Assembly (NCBI GenBank): GCA_003243195.1
Contig: QFQI01000002.1
Coordinates: 496,001-560,000 of the forward strand
DNA from: Sphingomonas taxi
GTDB lineage: Bacteria; Pseudomonadota; Alphaproteobacteria; Sphingomonadales; Sphingomonadaceae
Length of the DNA stretch: 64,000 nucleotides
Direction of reading: 5' to 3'
Under the pieces are notes generated by a model. The model saw only the letters and a program-made list of their open reading frames with translations, was not told where the DNA came from and searched no databases. The position numbers and the translations under genes were made by a program. Shown here in pieces: positions 44,914 to 54,517 of this stretch (its first letter is position 1; each line of letters begins with the position of its first letter).

Positions 44914-45845
44914 TGCAGGGGTCCTTCGAACTTGGAGATGCGGATGGCCGCGCGGCCGTTGGAGGTGCCGACCGTGCCCAGCCCGAGCGCGGTGCCGCCG
45001 ATCACGATCGGCACGTCGGTGCCGAAGCTGATCGGTATCACGTCGCCTTCCTTGAGCTCCATGAGCCGCGCGAGCGAGATCGTCGGTTCGGCCAGCACCG
45101 AGCGTACCGGCAACCGCACGCCCATCGCGGCGCGGGTGAGCTGGGTGCGCCACTCGGCATCGACCTCGGCGGGCTTGGCCACCACCTTGCCGGTCAGGGC
45201 GACGGTGTGCGGCTTCAGCGTGGCGACGGGGTAGAGGATGTCGACGAACGCCGGCTTGGCGGTGCCGCGTGCGATCGCGAAGCGGGTGGCGATCACCACC
45301 TCGTCCGCTTCCACGCCCTGCGTCATGTTCGATCCCAGTTCCACGCGCTCCGCCGCGAAATGCGCGCGCACCAGCGGCTCCCACGCGGTGCCCAGCGCGC
45401 GCGCCAGCGCCGCGGCGACGCGCGCCACCAGCACGTCGGCGGCGGGGGTGAATTCCAGCGCGAGCGTCGGCGACACGTCGCCGGTGCCGCCGAAGAACAG
45501 GTCGATCAGTTCGACGACGAACTGGCTGTCCAGCACGCACAGCAGCGGGCGATTGTCCATCGTCAGCGGCACCCACGCGGTCAGCTTGTCGCCGCGCGCC
45601 GCGCGGTAGTCGGCAAGGCGCAGCACCTCCAGCGGCTCCGCCCAGGTCCGCGTCTCGGCCCGCCAATAACCCTCGAACACCTGCCGCACGCCACGCGCCG
45701 CGCGCGCCGACAGATGCTGCAGCGTGTGCAGGTCGCCGAACGGATGCAGCTTCGCCGGCGCGCCCGCGCCCGCGCCCAGCGCGGCGGCGCTGAGCGGCGT
45801 GCCGGGATCGAATCCGGCGTCGGGGGTGGCGGGCGTGTTAACCAT
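44910..45845 (-). CDS. fliM: Flagellar motor switch protein FliM
   Basis: FliM forms the C-ring middle layer and binds CheY-P. The 311-residue product has a CheC-like middle domain and the C-terminal SpoA domain (RLMELKEGDVIPISFGTDVPIVIGG, then FEGPLQ). A recognisable N-terminal CheY-binding LSQxEIDALL peptide was not seen, so switch control may differ. It lies between fliL and fliN. Confidence 0.94.
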   Translation of the reverse strand: MVNTPATPDAGFDPGTPLSAAALGAGAGAPAKLHPFGDLHTLQHLSARAARGVRQVFEGYWRAETRTWAEPLEVLRLADYRAARGDKLTAWVPLTMDNRPLLCVLDSQFVVELIDLFFGGTGDVSPTLALEFTPAADVLVARVAAALARALGTAWEPLVRAHFAAERVELGSNMTQGVEADEVVIATRFAIARGTAKPAFVDILYPVATLKPHTVALTGKVVAKPAEVDAEWRTQLTRAAMGVRLPVRSVLAEPTISLARLMELKEGDVIPISFGTDVPIVIGGTALGLGTVGTSNGRAAIRISKFEGPLQ

Positions 45846-45851
45846 CTGTGT

Positions 45852-46526
45852 TCACTGAACCACGAAATTGGTAAAGTAGACGTTACTGATGCCGCCGAAG
45901 CCTTCCTTTTCGCGCAGAACCTGGTTGATGGATGCGACGAGCCGCTTCTGGAGCGTCTGCTTGCCCGCGCTGGTGAACACCTGATCCTCGGTGGTGTCGC
46001 CCAGCGTCATCAGGATCGCCGAGCGAATCGCGATGTCGTTGGTTTTCAGGTTGTTGATGACCTTGTCGTCGTACGGCGTGGAGACGGCGATCCCCACCTG
46101 CACGAAATGCACCGAATCCTGGAGATTGGCGGTGAACTCCTTTTCCATCGCGAAGTAATTGGAGGCATAGGGCTCGCCGCCATGGCCGGCGGGCGTGGCT
46201 TCGCCGGTGCTGTGCGATTCGGCCGCCGCCTCGCCGCCGCCCTCGCCGCCTTCACCGCCACCGCCGTGACCGCCTTCTCCCTCGCCCCCGCCGCCTTCGC
46301 CGGCGCGCTTCTGCTCGCTCTTGGGCACCAGATGCGGCTTGTTCGGGTCTTCGGCGGGCGCGGCATGCGCGGCCTGGCCGCCGCCGACCAGGCCGGAGCC
46401 GGCGGCATACAGGCCCGCGCCCACACCGCCGCCCAGCAGGACGACGACGCCGACGACGCCGATCAGGATCATCTTCATCTTGCCCTTCTTCTTGGGCGCG
46501 GGTGCGGCGGCCTCGGTGTCACTCAT
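45852..46526 (-). CDS. fliL: Flagellar basal body-associated protein FliL
   Basis: The 224-residue protein has one N-terminal transmembrane helix (MKMILIGVVGVVVLLGGGVGAG). A long Gly/Glu/His-rich low-complexity linker follows (about 70-105). The periplasmic FliL domain has NYFAMEKEFTANLQDSVHFVQVGI, then TEDQVFTSAGKQTLQKRLVASINQVL and NVYFTNFVVQ. FliL supports stator function at high load. The linker is unusually long and acidic for the family. Confidence 0.94.
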   Translation of the reverse strand: MSDTEAAAPAPKKKGKMKMILIGVVGVVVLLGGGVGAGLYAAGSGLVGGGQAAHAAPAEDPNKPHLVPKSEQKRAGEGGGGEGEGGHGGGGEGGEGGGEAAAESHSTGEATPAGHGGEPYASNYFAMEKEFTANLQDSVHFVQVGIAVSTPYDDKVINNLKTNDIAIRSAILMTLGDTTEDQVFTSAGKQTLQKRLVASINQVLREKEGFGGISNVYFTNFVVQ

Positions 46527-46542
46527 CGGTCGGTTTCCTCAA

Positions 46543-48789
46543 TCAAGCGAGTCGCTGGTCAATGTCGTCGGCGTCCGCCGCGGCGCGGCGGGCGGATGGG
46601 GGGGCGGGCGGCACGGGCGCGCCGCGCTGCGGCTGCTGCTGCGACTGGCGGTCGGTATTCTGCTGGGCGGTGTTGCCGCCGGTGGCGGTGCCGTGCTGGA
46701 GCTTCAGCCCGCGCGCTTCGGCCATTTCGGTCAGGCGCGGCTGCGCCTCGGCGAGCATGGCGCGCGTCTGCGGCTGTTCGGCGACGAGCTGCACCTGCAC
46801 GGTATCGCCGTCGCGGCGCAGCGACACGTCGATCGCGCCCAGCGCGTCGGGGACGACGCGGATGCGCATGTCGTTGGCGTCGGCCATGTCGCGCAGCTTC
46901 TCGATGTGCTGGATCATCGCGGACGGCCAGTGCGGCTGGCGCATGTCGAGCGTCTGCTGCTGCGCCTGGCCGGTCGCGGTGACCGCGGCAGTGGTGACCG
47001 CGCCGGTGGCGACGGCGGAGGCCGCGGACGCGGCGGGATCGGCGGCGCGCGGGCGATCGTCGGCCGTGACCGCGCGGTGGATCGCCTCGGCGAAGGTGCG
47101 CGCGGCGCTGGCGATCACCGGCGCGGCGGGCGACGGCTCGGCGGTGGCGGGCGCGACCGGGCGCGCCGCGACGGGCGCGTCGGTCCTTGGCGCCTCCGTC
47201 GCGGGAGGTGCGGTGTCCGCCGGCGGCGCGGGCGGGGGCGTTGCGATCGGCAGCGTCGCAGCGGTGGCGGTCGCGGCGGGCGGCTGTGGCGGCGATGCGG
47301 GCAGGACGATCGGTGCGTCCGCTCTCGCCGGGCTGGTCGTCGCGATCACCGGCGGGGCGGCGGGCGCGGCGGCGGGAAGCGCCGCTGCCCCGGCGGCCGT
47401 CGGGCGCGGCGGCGAGTCAGGCAGTGGCGTCGGGGCGGCCTGCGCGATGGCGGCCGGCGGCGAGGGCGGCGCGCGCCGGGTGATCGCCTCGACAATCGGC
47501 GGTGCGATCGCCTCCGCCATGGGGACGATCACCGCGCGCTCGACCGTTTCACGGACCGGAGCGGGCGACACGGGCGTGACCACCTCGCTCGCGTCCTGCC
47601 GGATCGCCTGACGGGCCGGCACGGGCGACGCGGTGACGATCGCTTCGTGCGCCGGGGCGGTGACGTCCTGCGGAATCGCCTCGCGGAGCGGAGCGGGCGG
47701 CACGGTGGCGGTCGCTTCGCGCATCGGGGCGGGGGTGTCGCGGGTCGGAACGGCCGATGCGGGTGCGATCATGTTGTCGGTCGCGGCCGGGGCGGTCGCC
47801 CGAACCGCCGCGCGACGCGGCGAAGCCGGGGTCGGGGCTGGGATCGCCGTGAGAAGCGCGGTGGCGGTCGGTGCCGGCGCCGCGGTCGGCGCTGCGGTAC
47901 GGGGTAGCGGTGCGCCGTCGGGACGCGGCACGTCCACCGCCGGGTTCGTGCCGGACGCGTCCGGCGCCGTCGATATCGTCCGGGAAGCGGAACCGCTGCC
48001 TGACGGAGCGGCTTGCGTCACTCCGGCGCGGGGGGGCGGCGGAGCCATGGTCGCAGGTTCTGCTGCGGGCGGCGCCGTGTCGCCGGTAGAGGGCGCGACG
48101 GTATCGTCGTGCCGGGCAACGGCAGGCGGTGGCGCGGGACGCCGGTCGGCGGCGGCGGCGACCCCGGTCGCCACGTCGCCGGCCGGCGTCTCCTGCTGCG
48201 GCGCGGTCGCGAGGGGCTGCGCGGCCGCGAGAAGCGGTGTCACGTTCGCCGTCTCGCCCGCCGGCATCATGGCGGGCGTCGTCCCGTCGGGAATGGTCGG
48301 AGCCGCATCGGTCGGCGTCGACACGGCCGGATCGCTGTCCTCCATCTCCGCAGGCGTCGTCGTCGGGGTGGCGGTCCTGCCCTCCAGTCGCGGCAGGCGA
48401 TCGACCAGCTTCGTGTCGCGCAGCACCGTTCCGGCGTGCTTCGTCACGATCGGCGGCGTCGGGCCGGTGCCCGGCGTGGTGACGGACGTGGCGACGGGTT
48501 CTGGCGCGGGAGGCACCGCGACGCCGGTCGCGTCCGCCAGCCACGCCAGTGCCTGATCGCCGTCCAGCGCATCGGCGCCGGTCAGCGGCAAGCCGCTGCC
48601 GGGCAGCGCGGCAACATCCTGCCGGGCGACGCTCGGCAGCGCGGTCGCGCCCGCATCCGGCGAGACCCCCGGCAAAAGCAAGGTCAGGAAGTCGACGGGC
48701 GACGCCGATCCGCCCGGCGATGCCGCCGGCATGCCGGGCAGCGTCGCGCCCGGCGCGGTGGTCAGCAGGAGGCTTGCGATATGGGTCAA
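46543..48789 (-). CDS. fliK: Flagellar hook-length control protein FliK
   Basis: FliK measures hook length and triggers the FlhB switch. The product of about 748 residues is a long Ala/Pro/Thr-rich disordered chain. A C-terminal Flg_hook domain follows (RIRVVPDALGAIDVSLRRDGDTVQVQLVAEQPQTRAML). The start is uncertain: TTG at 48789 gives MTHIASLLLTTAPG with GGAAG upstream; GTG at 48804 and a TTG at 48837 are alternatives. The last lies inside the sigma-54 promoter and is rejected. Confidence 0.88.
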   Translation of the reverse strand: MTHIASLLLTTAPGATLPGMPAASPGGSASPVDFLTLLLPGVSPDAGATALPSVARQDVAALPGSGLPLTGADALDGDQALAWLADATGVAVPPAPEPVATSVTTPGTGPTPPIVTKHAGTVLRDTKLVDRLPRLEGRTATPTTTPAEMEDSDPAVSTPTDAAPTIPDGTTPAMMPAGETANVTPLLAAAQPLATAPQQETPAGDVATGVAAAADRRPAPPPAVARHDDTVAPSTGDTAPPAAEPATMAPPPPRAGVTQAAPSGSGSASRTISTAPDASGTNPAVDVPRPDGAPLPRTAAPTAAPAPTATALLTAIPAPTPASPRRAAVRATAPAATDNMIAPASAVPTRDTPAPMREATATVPPAPLREAIPQDVTAPAHEAIVTASPVPARQAIRQDASEVVTPVSPAPVRETVERAVIVPMAEAIAPPIVEAITRRAPPSPPAAIAQAAPTPLPDSPPRPTAAGAAALPAAAPAAPPVIATTSPARADAPIVLPASPPQPPAATATAATLPIATPPPAPPADTAPPATEAPRTDAPVAARPVAPATAEPSPAAPVIASAARTFAEAIHRAVTADDRPRAADPAASAASAVATGAVTTAAVTATGQAQQQTLDMRQPHWPSAMIQHIEKLRDMADANDMRIRVVPDALGAIDVSLRRDGDTVQVQLVAEQPQTRAMLAEAQPRLTEMAEARGLKLQHGTATGGNTAQQNTDRQSQQQPQRGAPVPPAPPSARRAAADADDIDQRLA

Positions 48790-48832
48790 GGAAGCAGCTT
48801 CCACGCGGGGGGTTGGTGTCCGCCGGTGATCC

Positions 48833-48848
48833 AGCAAGAAGCGTGCCG
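48833..48848 (-). promoter_or_regulatory. Sigma-54 (RpoN) promoter upstream of fliK
   Basis: The minus strand reads CGGCACGCTTCTTGCT. GG and GC are separated by exactly ten bases, matching TGGCACG-N4-TTGCW at all but the first position. It lies between fliJ and fliK and would drive fliK-L-M-N-O-P-Q-R-flhB. Confidence 0.85.
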
Positions 48849-48891
48849 TTCGCCGCGTGGCCGCGACATCGGTCCGACACGCGGTCGCGGT

Positions 48892-49299
48892 TTACCGCTT
48901 CGGGCGGGCGGGGGCGTCTTCCAACGCCTTCATCTCGGCGGCGATGTCGGCGATGCGCTGCCGGTCCAGCAATTTTTCCACCGCATTCTGGTCGCGGCGC
49001 GCGGCGCGGGTCGCTTCGGTGCTGCGCTCGACCTGCGCCTGCGCGGTGCGGACGCGGTTCATCGCCGCCTCGGCGGAGCGGTGGAGCCGGTCACGGAAAT
49101 GCGCCTGCGCGGCGATGGTCATCGCGCCGGCGGTGGTGGCGGGAACGGGCGAGACCGCGTCGGCGAGCTGCGCGATGCGCTGCGCCAGTTGCGTTTCGCT
49201 GGTCAATTGCGCCTGAGTGCGCGATTCGTCGGCGCGCGCCAGCCCGAGCTGGAGCGTGCGGACGCGGTGCAGGCGCGTCAGCCGCTTGGCGTCAGGCAT
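48892..49299 (-). CDS. fliJ: Flagellar export chaperone FliJ-like protein
   Basis: The 135-residue product is almost entirely helical and charged: QLGLARADESRTQAQLTSETQLAQRIAQL and RAARRDQNAVEKLLDRQRIADIAAEMKALED. Coiled-coil FliJ proteins bind FliI and FlhA. Primary sequence similarity in this family is weak, so the call relies on position between fliI and fliK plus the coiled-coil pattern. It overlaps fliI by eight bases. Confidence 0.78.
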   Translation of the reverse strand: MPDAKRLTRLHRVRTLQLGLARADESRTQAQLTSETQLAQRIAQLADAVSPVPATTAGAMTIAAQAHFRDRLHRSAEAAMNRVRTAQAQVERSTEATRAARRDQNAVEKLLDRQRIADIAAEMKALEDAPARPKR

Positions 49300-50623
49300 C
49301 GCCGAACACGCCGATCAGCTCCAGTTGCGCATCCTCCAGCGAAACCATCTGGTGCGTGTCCTGACGCACGAACTCCATGATCGCGGGGTGATAGGCGATG
49401 GCGGCGTCGATCGCGGCGTCGCTGCCGCTGCGGTACGCGCCCATCAGCACCAGATCGCGATTCTCCTCGTACGTCGCCAGGTGGCGGCGCAGCGTGCGCG
49501 CGGCCTGCTGGTGTTCGTGCGGCACGATGTCGTTCATCACCCGGCTGATCGACTTGGAGATGTCGATCGCGGGATAAACGGCGCGTTCGGCCATCGCGCG
49601 GCTGAGCACGATATGCCCGTCGAGGATCGAGCGCGCCGAATCGACCACCGGATCGTTGCCGTCGTCGCCGTCCGCCAGCACGGTGTAGATGCCGGTGATC
49701 GAGCCGCCGGTGTTCACGTCCGATCCCGCGCGCTCCAGCAGGTTGGGCAGCATCGCGATCGCGGAGGGCGGATAGCCGCGCGCGGAGGCGGGTTCGCCCA
49801 GCGCCAGCCCGATCTCGCGCCCGGCGTGCGCGACGCGGGTGAGCGAGTCGATGATGAGCAGCACCTTCTTGCCCTCGGCGCGGAACGCCTCGGCGATCGC
49901 CGTGGCGCGCAACGCGCCGCGGATGCGCAGCACCGGCGAGTGGTTGGCCGGAACCGCCACCACCACCGAACGCTGGCGCGCCTCGCCCGCGACCTTGGTT
50001 TCCAGGAAGTCGGCAACCTCGCGGCTGCGCTCGCCGATCAGCCCGATCACGACCACATCCGCCTGCGCCGCACGCACCATCATGCCCAGCAGCACCGACT
50101 TGCCGACGCCCGATCCGGCCATGATGCCGACGCGCTGTCCCTGGCCGACCGTCAGCAGCCCGTTGATCGCGCGCACGCCGACATCCATCGGCGCCAGCAC
50201 GCGGCCACGGTCGAGCGGCGACTGCATGTGCCCGGCCAGCGGCCAGCGACCCGCGCCGCGGATCGGGCCGAGCCCGTCGATCGGCTGGCCCGCGCCGTCG
50301 ACGACGCGCCCCAGCATCGCCGCGCCGACCTCCGCCTCGCCGGGCGATCCCATCGGACGCACGGGAGCGTTGGGGAGCAGGGCGGCGGGGCCGCCGAGGT
50401 TCATCATCAGCGTGCGGCCGTTGCGGAAGCCGATCACCTCCGCCTCCACCTGCCCCGATCCGGGCGCGCCGACGCGGCAGACCGTCCCCACCGGCAGCGA
50501 CAGGCCGACCGCCTCCATCAGCAGCCCGTCATAGGAGGACAGGCGGCCCGATACGCGCGCTTTCGGGCGGGATGCGGCGGCGGCGAGCGTGTCGAGGTAA
50601 TCGCCGGCGAAACGGTTCAGCAC
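49292..50623 (-). CDS. fliI: Flagellum-specific ATPase FliI
   Basis: FliI is the hexameric ATPase of the export apparatus. The 443-residue product has Walker A AGSGVGKS, Walker B VLLIIDSLTR and the F1-like signature PAIDISKSISRV. The GTG at 50621-50623 gives MLNRFAGDYLDTL, matching the family start; an ATG 48 bp upstream reads as an artefact inside fliH. It overlaps fliH by seven bases. Confidence 0.96.
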   Translation of the reverse strand: MLNRFAGDYLDTLAAAASRPKARVSGRLSSYDGLLMEAVGLSLPVGTVCRVGAPGSGQVEAEVIGFRNGRTLMMNLGGPAALLPNAPVRPMGSPGEAEVGAAMLGRVVDGAGQPIDGLGPIRGAGRWPLAGHMQSPLDRGRVLAPMDVGVRAINGLLTVGQGQRVGIMAGSGVGKSVLLGMMVRAAQADVVVIGLIGERSREVADFLETKVAGEARQRSVVVAVPANHSPVLRIRGALRATAIAEAFRAEGKKVLLIIDSLTRVAHAGREIGLALGEPASARGYPPSAIAMLPNLLERAGSDVNTGGSITGIYTVLADGDDGNDPVVDSARSILDGHIVLSRAMAERAVYPAIDISKSISRVMNDIVPHEHQQAARTLRRHLATYEENRDLVLMGAYRSGSDAAIDAAIAYHPAIMEFVRQDTHQMVSLEDAQLELIGVFGDA

Positions 50624-51393
50624 GCCGGCACCGCCGCGCGTTCGATCGCGGTGGAGAGCTGTTCCAGCCACATCTCCGGCCCGTCCTCGACGATCGTCGA
50701 GGCGGCCTCCAGCACGAAGCTGCCGCGCGCGACCTGTTCGTCGCCGACCGGGAAGACGGTGCCGGGCAGACGGCCGTCGAGCAGCGCCACGTCGTCGGGA
50801 TGGACGCGCAGCATCGCCGATTCGCTCGCGTCCGCCAGCAGTTCGGTCGCCGCCTCCACCCGCGCGGCGAGCAACGGCGCCGACACGCCGATCTCGCCAA
50901 CCAGTTGCGTCACCAGCATCGTCACCGTGCGCCGCAGCGCGGCGGCGAGCGCCGCGCGGTCGATCGCGCCGCCGCCCTTCAGCCCGGCGGCGACCGCTTC
51001 CAGCAGCTCGCGCTCACGCGCGATCACCGCGTCGGCGGCGCGCGCGGCGTCGGCCAACCCCTCGTGATAGCCCTCGATGCGCGCCGCCTCGATCTGCTCC
51101 AGGCAGGCGGGCACCGGCGCCTCGCTGTCCAGCATGTCCCAGCCGGCGGTCGGGTCCGCGTCCGGGTCGGCCGGAGAGAAGTGGCGCGGCGCTTCGGCGA
51201 CCGGCTCGGCGGCGGTGTCCATCACCGCATCCGCCTGTGGCGCGGGGGAGCGCGCGCCGAACGCCTGCTCGATGCGCGCGATCAGGTCGGCCGGCGTGAA
51301 GCCGGGCGCGATCCCGCGCCGCGCCGCGTCGCGGGTGGTGGCCGCCATGTCGGCACGCGCGGGCATGCCACTGATGAAACCGGCATCAGACAT
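50617..51393 (-). CDS. fliH: Flagellar assembly protein FliH
   Basis: FliH is the negative regulator of FliI and its link to the C-ring. The 258-residue product has a low-complexity N-terminus, a central helical repeat region (EQIEAARIEGYHEGLADAARAAD) and a C-terminal domain typical of FliH/V-ATPase E-type stalks (LLADASESAMLRVHPDDVALLDG). It is placed between fliG and fliI and overlaps both. Confidence 0.9.
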   Translation of the reverse strand: MSDAGFISGMPARADMAATTRDAARRGIAPGFTPADLIARIEQAFGARSPAPQADAVMDTAAEPVAEAPRHFSPADPDADPTAGWDMLDSEAPVPACLEQIEAARIEGYHEGLADAARAADAVIARERELLEAVAAGLKGGGAIDRAALAAALRRTVTMLVTQLVGEIGVSAPLLAARVEAATELLADASESAMLRVHPDDVALLDGRLPGTVFPVGDEQVARGSFVLEAASTIVEDGPEMWLEQLSTAIERAAVPAC

Positions 51394-52414
51394 AATCGTC
51401 GTCGCCCGAACCCAGGTTGATCGTGCCGTCCTTGGCCAGGTTGCGCGCGATCTGGATGATCGCCTTCTGCGCTTCCAGCACTTCGCTCAGCTTCATCGGG
51501 CCGCGCGCTTCCATATCGTCGCGGATCCCGGCGGCGGCGCGCGCCGACATGCAGCCGAGCATGCGGTTGCGCGCGGCCTCGTCCACGCCCTTCAGCGCCC
51601 GGGCCAGCGTGTCGCCGTCGACGTTGCGGATCAGCGTGCCCAGCCCCTTGTCGTCCAGCTCCAGCAGGTTGTCGAAGACGAACATCGCTTCCTCGATCTG
51701 CCGCGCGATATCGCGGTCCATCTTCAGCAGCTTGGGCATAACGCGCTGCTCGGTGGACTTGCGCGCGCCCTGCAGGATCTTGGCCGCCTCGCGCGCGCCG
51801 CCCAGCTGCACCGCGGCGGACGATCCGCCCCCGCTGCCGCCGGCGCCGGTGCGGCTGGCGATCAGCGTGCGCAGCATGTCCACCGCCTCCGGCGTGATCG
51901 GCCCCAGCCGCGCGATGCGGTGCAGGATGTCGGGCTGCACGATCTCCGGCAGCAGCTCCAGCACCTGGCTGCCGACCGCCGGATCGAGATTGGCGATCAG
52001 CACCGCGGCGATCTGCGGATGCTCCTTGTCGAGCAGCGCGGCGATTTCGCTGGCGTCCAGCCAGTCGAGCAGGTCGATCTCGCACACCGCCTCCGCCGGG
52101 GTGATCTGCGCCAGCACGCTTTCCGCCTTCTCGCGGCCCAGCGCGCGGGTCATCACCGCCTCCACCTTGGGACCGGGATTGAAGGTGATGCCGGTCCGCT
52201 CGCGCGCGCGCCCGACGAAGTCGTCGAGCACCAGCTCCACTTCCTCCTCGCTGACGTCGGCGACCGCGAACATCGCGCTGCCCAGCTTGCGGACCTCCTC
52301 CGGATCCAGCTTCTGCAGGATCGCGGCGGCCTCCTCCTCGCCGAACAGCATCATCAGCACCGCGGCGCGCTCGACGCCGGTGAAGGTGCGCGGCGCCCCC
52401 GCGACCGCGCTCAC
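51386..52414 (-). CDS. fliG: Flagellar motor switch protein FliG
   Basis: FliG carries the torque-generating rotor surface. The 342-residue product has the N-terminal domain (GVERAAVLMMLFGEEEAAAILQKLDPEEVRKLG) and the EHPQIAAVLIANLDP middle motif. The C-terminal charged torque helix is RQIEEAMFVFDNLLELDDKGL. The GTG at 52412-52414 overlaps the fliF stop (GTGA). Confidence 0.96.
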   Translation of the reverse strand: MSAVAGAPRTFTGVERAAVLMMLFGEEEAAAILQKLDPEEVRKLGSAMFAVADVSEEEVELVLDDFVGRARERTGITFNPGPKVEAVMTRALGREKAESVLAQITPAEAVCEIDLLDWLDASEIAALLDKEHPQIAAVLIANLDPAVGSQVLELLPEIVQPDILHRIARLGPITPEAVDMLRTLIASRTGAGGSGGGSSAAVQLGGAREAAKILQGARKSTEQRVMPKLLKMDRDIARQIEEAMFVFDNLLELDDKGLGTLIRNVDGDTLARALKGVDEAARNRMLGCMSARAAAGIRDDMEARGPMKLSEVLEAQKAIIQIARNLAKDGTINLGSGDDDYV

Positions 52415-54153
52415 GACTTGGCCTCGGCGCCGATCATGTCGCGCACCGCCAGCGCGGCCCGTGCCGGATTGTCCCGCGTGAAGCCGCGCACCGCGCCGAT
52501 CCGCTCCTCGTAATTGCGGCTGGTCTCGATCTGGTCGAGGCTGACGGGCGCCGCGACCTCGATGCCCTCGGCCCCCTCGTCGGCCCCGCCGGCGTCGCCG
52601 CCCGCGACGGGGTCGCCGTTCGCATCGGTTTCGATCCCGGCCGTGTCGTTGCTGCCGTCGGACAGCGCGGATTGCGGGGTCGCGTCCTCGCGCTTCTTCA
52701 TCAGCGCCTTGGCGATCGGCCGCACGCCCAGCAGCAGCACGAGCAGCGCGATGACCACCGCGGTCAGGTTGCGCGCGATCATCGGCACCAGCGCATTGTC
52801 GTACCATTTCGGACCGGCGTCGGCCGCGGCGGACGTGTCCGCGAACTTGCGGCTGATGACGGTGACATTGTCGTTGCGCGCCTGGTCGAAGCCAACCGCG
52901 CTCTTCACCAGATCGTTGATCTGGTTGATCTCCATGGCGGTGCGCTTGCCCTTGTCGGGATCGCGCAGCAGCACCGCCACCGACAGCCGCTTGATGTTGC
53001 CGGGCGCCGCGCGCGTGACCGACACTTCCTTGTTCAGGTCATAGGCGCGCTGGAACGCGTCCGATTGCTTGGCGGGATCGGGCGCGGGGCCGCCCGCCGC
53101 GGGCTGCGGCGTTCCGGGGTTGCCAGTCGCGGGCTGCGGCGTCGACAGTTGCGAGGCGGGCGGCGGCGTGTTGCTCAGCGCGCCGGGGATGCCGGCGGGC
53201 GTCTGGCCGCTGGCCATGTTGCCGGTCCAGTTGCCGGTTTCGGCGCGCAGCCGGCCTTCCTTGTCGTAGCTTTCGCGCGTCGCGCTGGTTTCGTCCAGGT
53301 TGACGTCGGCCTGCACCTCGGCAGTGAAATTGCCCGCCCCGACCAGCGGGGTGAGCAACTGGATCAGCTGCTGGCGATACTTGTCCTCGACCCGGCGCTG
53401 GAATTCGATGCGCTTGTCGTTGGTGCTCTCCGCCCCGTCGGACTTGGTGAGCAGCCCGCCCATCTGGTCGACCACCGTCACCGCGTCCGGCTTCATCCCC
53501 GGCATCGAGGAGGCGACGAGGTTGACGATCGACTGCACCTGCGCGTCGCTGAGCGAACGGCCGCCCTGCAGCTTGACGACCACCGACGCGGAGGGTTGCG
53601 CATTGTCGCGCACGAACACGCTGGCCTCGGGCATGGCGAGGTGGACGCGTGCCTCCGCCACCGCGTCGATCTCCTGGATCGAGCGCGCCAGTTCGGTTTC
53701 GCGCGCCTGACGCAGCCGTTCGCCCTCCACCGCGCGGCTGACGCCCATCGGCAGCTCGTCGAGGATCGCATAGCCGCCCGGCGCCGCCTTCGGCAGCCCC
53801 TGGCCCGCCAGCAGCAGCCGCGCCTTCGAATAATCCTCCTCGTTGACGGTCAGCGTGCCGGTCGAATCGTCGATATGGCTGGGGATGCTGGCCGCCGACA
53901 GTGCGGTGGTGACCGCGGCCTTGTCCGAGTCGGGCAGGCCGGCGAACAGCGTCTTCTGTGGCGGAGTGGCCAGCGCGGACCAGGCGAGCCCGGCCGCGCC
54001 GATCAGCCCGACCATCAGCGCCATCGGACCGGCGCGCCGCACCGCCGGCTGCGCGAACACGCCCTGGATCTGGCGCAGCGGATTGGCGAACTTCTCCGGC
54101 ACCAGCGTGACCGGAACGGGGTTCTGCGGGGTGGGGGCGAGAGCGTTGCTCAT
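52411..54153 (-). CDS. fliF: Flagellar MS-ring protein FliF
   Basis: FliF is the inner-membrane ring on which the motor is built. The 580-residue product has an N-terminal transmembrane helix (PMALMVGLIGAAGLAWSAL). A periplasmic ring domain follows with GGYAILDELPMGVSRAVEGERLRQARETELARSI, and a Pro/Gly-rich insert around 280-320. The second transmembrane helix (NLTAVVIALLVLLLGVRPI) is followed by a cytoplasmic tail that binds FliG. Confidence 0.96.
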   Translation of the reverse strand: MSNALAPTPQNPVPVTLVPEKFANPLRQIQGVFAQPAVRRAGPMALMVGLIGAAGLAWSALATPPQKTLFAGLPDSDKAAVTTALSAASIPSHIDDSTGTLTVNEEDYSKARLLLAGQGLPKAAPGGYAILDELPMGVSRAVEGERLRQARETELARSIQEIDAVAEARVHLAMPEASVFVRDNAQPSASVVVKLQGGRSLSDAQVQSIVNLVASSMPGMKPDAVTVVDQMGGLLTKSDGAESTNDKRIEFQRRVEDKYRQQLIQLLTPLVGAGNFTAEVQADVNLDETSATRESYDKEGRLRAETGNWTGNMASGQTPAGIPGALSNTPPPASQLSTPQPATGNPGTPQPAAGGPAPDPAKQSDAFQRAYDLNKEVSVTRAAPGNIKRLSVAVLLRDPDKGKRTAMEINQINDLVKSAVGFDQARNDNVTVISRKFADTSAAADAGPKWYDNALVPMIARNLTAVVIALLVLLLGVRPIAKALMKKREDATPQSALSDGSNDTAGIETDANGDPVAGGDAGGADEGAEGIEVAAPVSLDQIETSRNYEERIGAVRGFTRDNPARAALAVRDMIGAEAKS

Positions 54154-54154
54154 A

Positions 54155-54517
54155 TCAGACCGGCATGCTCATGATGTCCTTGTACGCGGACAGGATCTTG
54201 TTGCGGACCTGCAGCGTCGCCTCGAAGCCGACCGAGGCTTCCTGACGCGCCAGCATCACCTTGGCGATATCGACGGTTTCGCCGCGATCATATTGCTCCG
54301 ACAGCGCCGATGCCTTCTGCTGGCCCTCGTTCACCTTCGCGAGCGCCGACTGCATCGTGTCGGCGAAGCTGGCGGCGTTGGTCGCACCGCCGGTCGCTAA
54401 TGCCGGCGCGGACGGCGCGGCGGCGCTGGTGCGGTTCAGCGCGGCATTGCGTTCCAGGATCTGCGCACGCAGCGCCATCACCCGGTCGACGCCGCCGACC
54501 CCTCCGATCGCGCTCAT
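54155..54517 (-). CDS. fliE: Flagellar hook-basal body complex protein FliE
   Basis: FliE links the MS ring to the proximal rod. The 120-residue protein has the FliE core: FADTMQSALAKVNEGQQKASALSEQYDRG, VMLARQEASVGFEATLQVRNKILSAYKDIMSMPV. The N-terminal part is more variable. It overlaps the end of flbD by four bases. Confidence 0.95.
   Translation of the reverse strand: MSAIGGVGGVDRVMALRAQILERNAALNRTSAAAPSAPALATGGATNAASFADTMQSALAKVNEGQQKASALSEQYDRGETVDIAKVMLARQEASVGFEATLQVRNKILSAYKDIMSMPV

Noticed and set aside
48835..48837. TTG start for fliK at 48837
   Set aside because: This codon is part of the -12 element of the sigma-54 promoter and would lie upstream of the predicted transcript start.
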